Shown here: positions 5,848 to 10,231 of the stretch, piece after piece
Layout: each line of letters opens with the position of its first letter
Numbering within the stretch: the first letter of the stretch is position 1
Assembly: GCA_030612785.1 (NCBI GenBank)
Contig: JAUWNF010000083.1
Span: 1 to 10,231, forward strand
DNA length: 10,231 bases
Direction of reading: 5' to 3'
From: Phycisphaerales bacterium
Lineage (GTDB): Bacteria; Planctomycetota; Phycisphaerae; UBA1845
Translations under genes and position numbers: made by a program
Notes under the pieces: generated by a model
What the model saw: only the letters and a program-made list of their open reading frames with translations
The model's database searches: none
Told to the model about the DNA's origin: nothing

Positions 5848-6738
5848 ATGGCCAACGCGAGAGTCCTGATCAAACGACGCAAGTCGGTCCGCAACATCCA
5901 CAAGATCACGCGGACCATGCAGTTGATCGCCACGGCGCGGTTCCAGGCGGCGTTCAAGCGTGCCACGGCGTCCAAGCCCTACACCGAGAAGATTACGGAG
6001 CTGGTCGCCAGACTCAGCAAACACGCCGGCGAGGTGAAGCACCCGCTGCTACGGGTCAACGTGGGGGCGGGCAAGTCGGTGATTCTGGTGCTGACCTCCA
6101 ACCGGGGGCTGTGCGGCGGATACAACGCGAACGTGCTGCGGGGCGCGATGCGGTATATCGACGAGCGTAAAGAGGCGGGCGAGACGGTTGACGTCCACAT
6201 GGACGGCAAGAAGGGCGCGGCCTACTGCAAATTCCTCGGCCTGCCTCTGGTATCGAGCCGCCCCAGCATGGAGGAGCGCCCCCGTTTCGAGGTGGTCGAC
6301 AAGATCGCCCAGGATTTCATCGGGCAGTATGAGCGTCGCGAGGTCGATTCGGTTCAGGTGGCCTACATGAGGTTCGTCTCCACCGGGCGGCAGCGCCCGG
6401 AGGTGATGCAGCTTCTGCCATTAACGTCGGCTGCCGAGCCGGAGGGCGCGGGAGCAGGTCCGGACCGTGAGGAGGAAGGCGTCCGGTACGATTTCTCGCC
6501 CGAGCCAGCCGTGTTGCTCGGCGAACTGCTGCCCGCTTCGGTGAAGGTGCGATTGTTTCAGTGCTTCACCGACTCGGCGGTGAGCGAGCAGGTGGCCCGC
6601 ATGGTGGCGATGAAAGCCGCTACCGATGCCGCGGGCGATATGATCAAACTGCTGACGCGGCAGTACAACCGGGCCCGTCAGACCCGGATTACCTTGGAAC
6701 TGCTGGACATCGTCGGCGGAGCGGAGGCACTAAAGTAG
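5848..6738 (+). CDS. atpG: F-type ATP synthase subunit gamma
   Basis: Gamma is the central rotating shaft inside the alpha3-beta3 head. The 296-residue product (E. coli: 287) starts with the conserved helix motif IKRRKSVRNIHKITRTMQLI (residues 8-27). It ends with the matching C-terminal helix, including SEQVARMVAMKAATDAA and QYNRARQTRITLELLDIVGG. These two helices form the coiled-coil shaft. The middle holds the usual Rossmann-like domain, with a slightly long acidic/Gly-rich loop near residues 195-215 (EPEGAGAGPDREEEG). The ribosome binding site is weak (GCGAG, about 5840-5844). The gene is normally followed directly by atpD. Here the two are separated by about 0.8 kb, and a stem-loop begins two bases after the stop. 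Confidence 0.96.
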   Translation: MANARVLIKRRKSVRNIHKITRTMQLIATARFQAAFKRATASKPYTEKITELVARLSKHAGEVKHPLLRVNVGAGKSVILVLTSNRGLCGGYNANVLRGAMRYIDERKEAGETVDVHMDGKKGAAYCKFLGLPLVSSRPSMEERPRFEVVDKIAQDFIGQYERREVDSVQVAYMRFVSTGRQRPEVMQLLPLTSAAEPEGAGAGPDREEEGVRYDFSPEPAVLLGELLPASVKVRLFQCFTDSAVSEQVARMVAMKAATDAAGDMIKLLTRQYNRARQTRITLELLDIVGGAEALK

Positions 6739-6739
6739 C

Positions 6740-6758
6740 GGCCGGCGTCTCGCTGGCC
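6740..6758 (+). repeat. Stem-loop directly after atpG
   Basis: GGCCGGCG (6740-6747) pairs with CGCTGGCC (6751-6758) around TCT, eight pairs including one G-U. A modest T-rich stretch (6774-6782) follows only after a 15-base gap, so it is a weak terminator candidate at best. It could reduce read-through into the inserted genes or stabilise the upstream mRNA. Confidence 0.5.
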
Positions 6759-6782
6759 GAGGGATTGGACGGCTTTTGATTT

Positions 6783-6811
6783 CCCCACCCCTTGCTGCGC
6801 AAGGGATGGGG
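6783..6811 (+). repeat. Long imperfect hairpin before the PH-domain gene
   Basis: CCCCA (6783-6787) pairs with TGGGG (6807-6811). After one mismatch (6788/6806), CCCTTGC (6789-6795) pairs with GCAAGGG (6799-6805), closing a three-base loop. There is no T-run after it. The hairpin ends five bases before an ATG at 6817 and would bury the G-rich stretch that could serve as its ribosome binding site. This favours ATG 6850 as start of the next gene. Confidence 0.6.
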
Positions 6812-6849
6812 CACTCATGCCAATTGCCGTCTTCACAGAGAGAGTGACC

Positions 6850-7245
6850 ATGACAACAGACGCAGAGAAAACACTACACGAGTGCCACCCATCCATGTTC
6901 AGGAATCGTCCCATCTTGTTCTCTGTTTGCGTGTTGTTGATTCTGGCGTATGGTCTGGGACTGCTCATACTCTTCCTATGGTGGCTTGGCTGTCGCAGTA
7001 CGACGCTGACCATCACGAATAAGCGGACCACACTCCGAAAAGGTATCTTCTCGAAGTATATGACCGAAGTATGGCACAAGGATGTTCGCAACCTCCAACT
7101 GGGTCAATCCCTCGGCCAGCGGTTGTTTGGAACCGGCATGATTGGCATATCGAGTGCCGGACAGAGCGATGTCGAAATCAAGCTGTCTGGTATTCCCAAA
7201 CCCGGTAACATACGTGAACTGATCGACGCTCATCGCGGCCAGTGA
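6850..7245 (+). CDS. Small membrane-anchored PH-domain (bPH2-like) protein inserted in the atp operon
   Basis: The 131-residue product has a polar N-terminus with HPSMFRNRP, then a 27-residue hydrophobic run (about 22-48). Next comes a beta-rich domain (about 50-124) starting TLTITNKRTTLRKGIFSK and containing FGTGMIGISSAG. This is the layout of bacterial PH-like (bPH2/YdbS-type) proteins, where LTxxR..xxxGxxx opens the domain. The function of these proteins is mostly unknown; they sit at the membrane. ATG 6850 follows AGAGAGAG (6837-6844). An in-frame ATG at 6817 would add 11 residues but lies right behind a hairpin. In three 60-base lines inside the gene (6841-6960, 7021-7080) I count 87 of 180 G+C, about 48 percent, versus 39 of 60 in a line of atpD. 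Together with its position between atpG and atpD, this suggests a later arrival. No link to ATP synthase is known. Confidence 0.75.
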   Translation: MTTDAEKTLHECHPSMFRNRPILFSVCVLLILAYGLGLLILFLWWLGCRSTTLTITNKRTTLRKGIFSKYMTEVWHKDVRNLQLGQSLGQRLFGTGMIGISSAGQSDVEIKLSGIPKPGNIRELIDAHRGQ

Positions 7246-7249
7246 GGAG
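7244..7249 (+). promoter_or_regulatory. Ribosome binding site of the 48-codon ORF
   Basis: GAGGAG at 7244-7249 overlaps the stop codon of the PH-domain gene and lies six bases ahead of ATG 7256. It is one of the best ribosome binding sites in the window and supports translation of the short ORF, probably coupled to the gene before it. Confidence 0.6.
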
Positions 7250-7255
7250 TGAATC

Positions 7256-7402
7256 ATGGCAAGCGTGTACCGACGAAGCTACGTGGACAAGAGTGGGCGA
7301 AAGCGGCAGTGTGAGGCGTACACCGTTGAAGTCAAGGTGGGCGACCGAATTGAACAGCTGCCCGCCTTCAGGCACCAGAAGGCGAGCGGCCGGGTGGCAT
7401 GA
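7256..7402 (+). pseudogene. Short ORF resembling the N-terminus of a tyrosine recombinase (probable integrase remnant)
   Basis: This 48-codon ORF begins MASVYRRSYVDKSGRKRQ and ends PAFRHQKASGRVA. Many phage-type integrases, including planctomycete ones as I remember them, open with a similar plan: a MAS[VI]..R.Y.DK.G.KR start, a short beta strand (here AYTVEVKVGDR), and then a 'GF.DK.A' segment leading into the SAM-like core-binding domain. Nothing after the TGA at 7400-7402 looks like the core-binding or catalytic domain in any frame, so it would be a truncated remnant. An intact small protein is the alternative, since start and ribosome binding site are excellent. It follows the PH-domain gene by ten bases. 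The resemblance is by eye only. Confidence 0.45.
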
Positions 7403-7551
7403 CCAAGCGTATCCGGCAACGAGGATGCATCGGGCGAACTGGTGCCGTACTGAGAAACGCGCCGGAGAGCATAAGACCGAGCTTGGCTATGGGGACACGC
7501 GAGTGATGAACGGCACCAAGGCGAGAGCCTTAACATCTGGAGTTCGACAAA
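7403..7551 (+). other. Region ahead of atpD, no gene; small GNRA-loop hairpin
   Basis: No reading frame here resembles a known protein; a 35-codon frame at 7399-7506 has no supporting feature. AAGGC (7518-7522) and GCCTT (7527-7531) pair around GAGA, a GNRA tetraloop. The hairpin ends 20 bases before the atpD start. TGGAG at 7538-7542 is the probable atpD ribosome binding site, nine bases from the ATG. I see no clear promoter for atpD in this stretch. Confidence 0.5.
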
Positions 7552-9009
7552 ATGTCGCAGGGCAACGGCAAAAACGTTGGTAAAGTCGTACAGGTCATCG
7601 GTTCGACGCTCGACGCGGAGTTTGCCGAGGACCGCCTCCCGACCATTTACAACGCTCTGTCCGCGGAAGTCGAGCGGAAGGTGCTGGGCCGGAGCGAGAA
7701 GGCCACGTTGTGGTGCGAGGTGGCCGCCCACTTGGGTGGGGGTAAGGTGCGCGCGGTGGCCCTGGGGCCCACCGACGGGCTGAAGCGGGGCGCCTCAATT
7801 ATCGATACCGGCGCTCCGGTGACCGTACCGGTCGGCGAAGAGACCCTGGGACGGGTGTTTAACCTGGTGGGCGAACCGATTGACGGCCTCGGCCCGGTCA
7901 ACGCCAAGGAGCGTCGCCCGATCCACCGCCTGGCGCCGGCGTTCGACGAGATCGAGCCCAAGACCGAGATGTTCGAGACCGGGCTCAAGGTCATCGACTT
8001 GCTCTGCCCGTTGGTTCGGGGTGGCAAGGCCGGTCTCTTCGGCGGTGCCGGCGTGGGCAAGACGGTCATTATTCAGGAACTTATTGCCCGCCTCGCCCGG
8101 TTTCACAGTGGTTACTCCTGCTTCGCCGGGGTCGGCGAGCGCACCCGCGAGGGCAACGACCTGGGGCTGGAGATGCAGGAAGCCAAGATCGGCGACACCG
8201 GCAAGACGGTCATGGATCAGACGGTGATGGTGTTCGGGCAGATGAACGAGCCGCCGGGGGCGCGTCTCCGCGTGGGACTGTCGGCCCTGACCATGGCGGA
8301 GTACTTCCGCGATCAAACTGGTGCCGACACGCTGTTGTTCATCGATAACATCTTCCGTTTTTCGCAGGCGGGTTCGGAAGTCTCCGCCCTGCTGGGGCGC
8401 ATGCCCTCGGCGGTGGGGTACCAGCCCACGTTGGGCACCGAGATGGGCGAGTTGCAGGAGCGCATCACCAGTACGCGGGCGGGGGCGGTGACCAGTATCC
8501 AGGCCATTTACGTGCCGGCGGACGACTATACCGATCCGGCTCCGGCAACCGCGTTCACCCACCTGGACAGCACGGTGAACCTGGAACGTAGTATCGCGGA
8601 GAAGGGCATTTACCCGGCGGTCGACCCGCTGGCGTCGTCCAGCCGCATTGTTGATCCGAACTACATCGGCGAACGCCATTACCGTATCGCCCGGCGCGTA
8701 CAGCAAATCCTGCAACGCTACAAAGACCTGCAGGACATCATCGCGATTCTGGGGGTTGACGAACTCAGCGAGGAGGACAAGCTCATCGTGGCCCGGGCGC
8801 GAAAGATCGAGCGCTTCTTGTCTCAGGCTTTCTTCGTGGCGGAGCAGTTCACCGGTATGCCGGGTTGTAACACCCCCCGTGAGGACACCATCCGCAGCTT
8901 CGAGGAAGTCTGCGATGGCAAATGGGACCACCTCCCCGAACAAGCATTCATGTACGTTGGGAATGTTGAGGACGCCGCCGCCAAGGCCGAGAAGCTCGCG
9001 GCGACATAA
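7552..9009 (+). CDS. atpD: F-type ATP synthase subunit beta
   Basis: Beta holds the catalytic sites that make ATP from ADP and phosphate. In the 485-residue product (E. coli: 460) the P-loop is GGAGVGKT (164-171). The catalytic Glu196 with Arg197 lies in VGERTREGNDL, Walker B is LLFIDNIFRF with Asp265, and the DELSEED lever that pushes gamma is intact at 403-409. The long conserved run from QAGSEVSALLGRMPSAVGYQ onward and the C-terminal helical domain are normal. The extra residues are at the N-terminus and in loops of the first half. A modest ribosome binding site (TGGAG, 7538-7542) precedes the ATG. The gene is separated from atpG by the inserted stretch, so either transcription passes through the insertion or an unseen promoter drives atpD-atpC. 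Confidence 0.98.
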   Translation: MSQGNGKNVGKVVQVIGSTLDAEFAEDRLPTIYNALSAEVERKVLGRSEKATLWCEVAAHLGGGKVRAVALGPTDGLKRGASIIDTGAPVTVPVGEETLGRVFNLVGEPIDGLGPVNAKERRPIHRLAPAFDEIEPKTEMFETGLKVIDLLCPLVRGGKAGLFGGAGVGKTVIIQELIARLARFHSGYSCFAGVGERTREGNDLGLEMQEAKIGDTGKTVMDQTVMVFGQMNEPPGARLRVGLSALTMAEYFRDQTGADTLLFIDNIFRFSQAGSEVSALLGRMPSAVGYQPTLGTEMGELQERITSTRAGAVTSIQAIYVPADDYTDPAPATAFTHLDSTVNLERSIAEKGIYPAVDPLASSSRIVDPNYIGERHYRIARRVQQILQRYKDLQDIIAILGVDELSEEDKLIVARARKIERFLSQAFFVAEQFTGMPGCNTPREDTIRSFEEVCDGKWDHLPEQAFMYVGNVEDAAAKAEKLAAT

Positions 9010-9060
9010 CGTGTCATTTAACCCCCAGCGCGTCGGGAGGACGCCGAGCCCCTAGCGAGC

Positions 9061-9068
9061 AGGTGGAG
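9061..9068 (+). promoter_or_regulatory. Ribosome binding site fixing the GTG start of atpC
   Basis: AGGTGGAG at 9061-9068 is a strong Shine-Dalgarno match four bases before GTG 9073. No ATG in frame offers an equally complete epsilon N-terminus. Confidence 0.65.
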
Positions 9069-9072
9069 TACA

Positions 9073-9477
9073 GTGGCTGCAAACGTTTCATTTCAGTGCA
9101 CGGTGATTACGCCCGAGCGCCAAGTGCTGGACGCCGAGGCTACCTTCCTGGCCTTTCCGGCACACGACGGCGAAATCGGTATTCTGCGCGACCGTGCCCC
9201 GTTGCTGTGTAAGCTCGGCACGGGCGTCTTGCGGATGGAGGCCGGCCCCCAAAACCAACGCCTCTTCATCGATGGCGGCTTCGCTCAGGTGCTCAGGAAT
9301 CAAGTCACCATCTTGACGGAACAGGCCTTGCGGACCGAGGAGATCGACGTGGAACAAACCCGGGCCGCTCTGGCCGAGGCCCGAGCACGCCGCACTTCCA
9401 CGCCCGAGGAGACCGAAGCCCGGCGACGGGAAATTCTGCGCCAGCAGGCCAAGCTGAAGGCCGCAAACCCGGCATAG
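9073..9477 (+). CDS. atpC: F-type ATP synthase subunit epsilon
   Basis: Epsilon binds gamma and the c-ring and can inhibit ATP hydrolysis. The 134-residue product (E. coli: 139) has the beta-sandwich domain at about 5-88, with the signatures VITPERQVLDAEA and FPAHDGEIGILRDRAPLL near the start and FIDGGFAQV in the middle. The two-helix C-terminal domain covers about 92-130 and is rich in Ala, Arg and Glu. The start is GTG, supported by a very good ribosome binding site. It is the last gene of the operon, 63 bases after atpD, and it faces the response regulator gene end to end across about 120 bases. Nothing in it is truncated. Confidence 0.95.
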   Translation: MAANVSFQCTVITPERQVLDAEATFLAFPAHDGEIGILRDRAPLLCKLGTGVLRMEAGPQNQRLFIDGGFAQVLRNQVTILTEQALRTEEIDVEQTRAALAEARARRTSTPEETEARRREILRQQAKLKAANPA

Positions 9478-9483
9478 AATAAG

Positions 9484-9593
9484 AGTCCAAGGTCCAAATG
9501 GTCTGGTTGTTAGCCTTCACAATAACATTCTGCACTCTCGACGATCTCTGTGGTGAGAAATTCGTGTTAGGGCAGAGCTTTGGACCTCGGACT
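9484..9593. repeat. Inverted repeat spanning the atpC / response-regulator convergent gap
   Basis: The left arm 9484-9498 (AGTCCAAGGTCCAAA) and the right arm 9579-9593 (its reverse complement with one mismatch, 9489/9588) form 14 of 15 pairs. They enclose an 80-base spacer without coding potential. The arms are built from a GTCCAA-type simple sequence that I associate with scattered intergenic repeats. It could act as a two-way transcription end between the convergent genes, or be a small non-autonomous element. No target-site duplication is visible at its flanks. Confidence 0.6.
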
Positions 9594-9598
9594 TCGCC

Positions 9599-10231
9599 TT
9601 ACGGCTGAACCACCTTCTCGCGGATGGCGAAGCGGGCCAACTGGACCCGATCGTGAATGTTGAGCTTCTTCATCAGGTTGACTTTGTGCTTGTCAACCGT
9701 CTTATAGCTGACGTGGAGGGCTTGGCCGGCCTCCTTGAGGCTATAACCCTGCCCCAAGAGCACGAGCAGTTCGCGCTCGCGCGGGGTTAACGTTTCCAGG
9801 CGAGTCTCGGCTCGCTCACCCAGGCGTAGTTGACCGTTGGTGCTCTGGATGCGGTCCAGCACATCGCGGGCGTAGTGCAGCTTGCCGGCCATCACACTAT
9901 TGATGGCTTCGCGCACCTCTTCAAACCCCTCTTCCTTGACGGCGTAGCCCCAGGCCCGCGTCTGAATCGCTTGACTGATTTGCTCGTCGCTGGTGTAGCC
10001 GCTGAGAATAATGACCTTGGTGCCGGGCAACTGCTCCTGGATGCGCCGAATGGTATCGAAACAACTCACCCCCGGCATGTCGAGGTCCATGAGCACGATG
10101 TCCGGCTTGTGGCGCAGGGCTTGAGAGAGTCCCTCTTCGGCATCGGCGGCTTCGCCTACTACGAGGAAGTCGGCCTCCGACTCCAGTTGTAGGCGTAGCC
10201 CCTCACGATAGAGCTTGTGATCGTCAACGAT
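9599..10231 (-). CDS. NarL/FixJ-type two-component response regulator (N-terminus beyond the window)
   Basis: This gene reads leftward from beyond 10231 to a TAA at 9599-9601, with 210 residues visible. The receiver domain starts right at the edge with IVDDHKLYREGL (acidic pair at visible residues 3-4). It has the phosphoacceptor Asp49 in IVLMDLDMPG, the switch Ser77 in IILSGY and the conserved Lys99 in WGYAVKEE. A linker leads to a LuxR-type helix-turn-helix (about 148-210): LTPREREL, then SYKTVDKHKVNLMKKLNIHD. It is therefore a phosphorylation-controlled DNA-binding transcription factor; its partner kinase and targets are not in view. Only a few start residues should be missing. The open frame beginning at 10096 is an internal GTG, not the real start. 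It is convergent with the atp operon and probably unrelated to it. Confidence 0.93.
   Translation of the reverse strand: MVDDHKLYREGLRLQLESEADFLVVGEAADAEEGLSQALRHKPDIVLMDLDMPGVSCFDTIRRIQEQLPGTKVIILSGYTSDEQISQAIQTRAWGYAVKEEGFEEVREAINSVMAGKLHYARDVLDRIQSTNGQLRLGERAETRLETLTPRERELLVLLGQGYSLKEAGQALHVSYKTVDKHKVNLMKKLNIHDRVQLARFAIREKVVQP

Noticed and set aside
7399..7506. 35-codon ORF overlapping the stop of the integrase-like fragment (ATGA)
   Set aside because: No motif and no continuation of an integrase domain; chance overlap is likely.
7242..7583. 113-codon plus-strand frame over the gap before atpD
   Set aside because: It overlaps the 48-codon ORF and the atpD start in another frame, has no ribosome binding site of its own and no recognisable domain.
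1..10231. CRISPR array, tRNA or rRNA genes, complete insertion sequence
   Set aside because: I scanned both strands by eye and saw no regularly spaced repeats, tRNA cloverleaf ends, rRNA signatures or transposase motifs.

Overview
This window carries a nearly complete F-type ATP synthase operon read left to right, followed by a convergent two-component response regulator gene that runs off the right edge. The order is atpZ-like, small membrane protein in the atpI position, atpB (a), atpE (c), atpF (b), atpH (delta), atpA (alpha), atpG (gamma), two non-atp reading frames, atpD (beta), atpC (epsilon). The DNA is GC-rich. I infer a Planctomycetota bacterium. The reasons are the b subunit with a cleavable-looking signal peptide, a 38-residue insertion in alpha, the style of the intergenic repeats (one is a hairpin that reads like a GTGGGACAGGCT...-type dispersed repeat I associate with planctomycete genomes), and the NarL/FixJ regulator. 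That placement rests on remembered family features, not on a search.

Layout. Positions 1-347 hold no gene I can support. A good sigma70-type promoter with an extended -10 lies at 348-375. It is followed by two small membrane genes (404-1120), then the membrane sector Fo (atpB 1128-2141, atpE 2390-2671, atpF 2775-3410). Next come the stalk and catalytic genes (atpH 3495-4094, atpA 4114-5778, atpG 5848-6738). The operon is then interrupted for about 0.8 kb (6739-7551). That stretch holds a low-GC PH-domain membrane protein gene (6850-7245) and a 48-codon ORF (7256-7402) that resembles the N-terminal end of a tyrosine recombinase. The operon resumes with atpD (7552-9009) and atpC (9073-9477). 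From 9599 on the minus strand is a LuxR-HTH response regulator lacking its first few codons.

Function. Subunits a, b and c build the proton channel and rotor ring in the cytoplasmic membrane. The c subunit lacks the Na+ ligands, so coupling to H+ is expected. Alpha3-beta3-gamma-delta-epsilon form the catalytic head. All main catalytic signatures are intact: P-loops in alpha and beta, the beta catalytic Glu, the alpha arginine finger, the a-subunit Arg and the c-subunit Glu. The enzyme should therefore work.

The unusual parts are accessory. There is a His-rich loop in subunit a, a signal peptide plus His/Asp-rich linker in subunit b, a Lys inside helix 1 of subunit c, and the insertion in alpha. 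Most of the longer intercistronic gaps carry a stem-loop or short repeat, which could set the uneven subunit ratios by mRNA processing. I see no CRISPR array, tRNA or rRNA, and no clearly novel stand-alone system. The best candidates for a second look are the interruption between atpG and atpD and the clade-like additions to the ATP synthase subunits.
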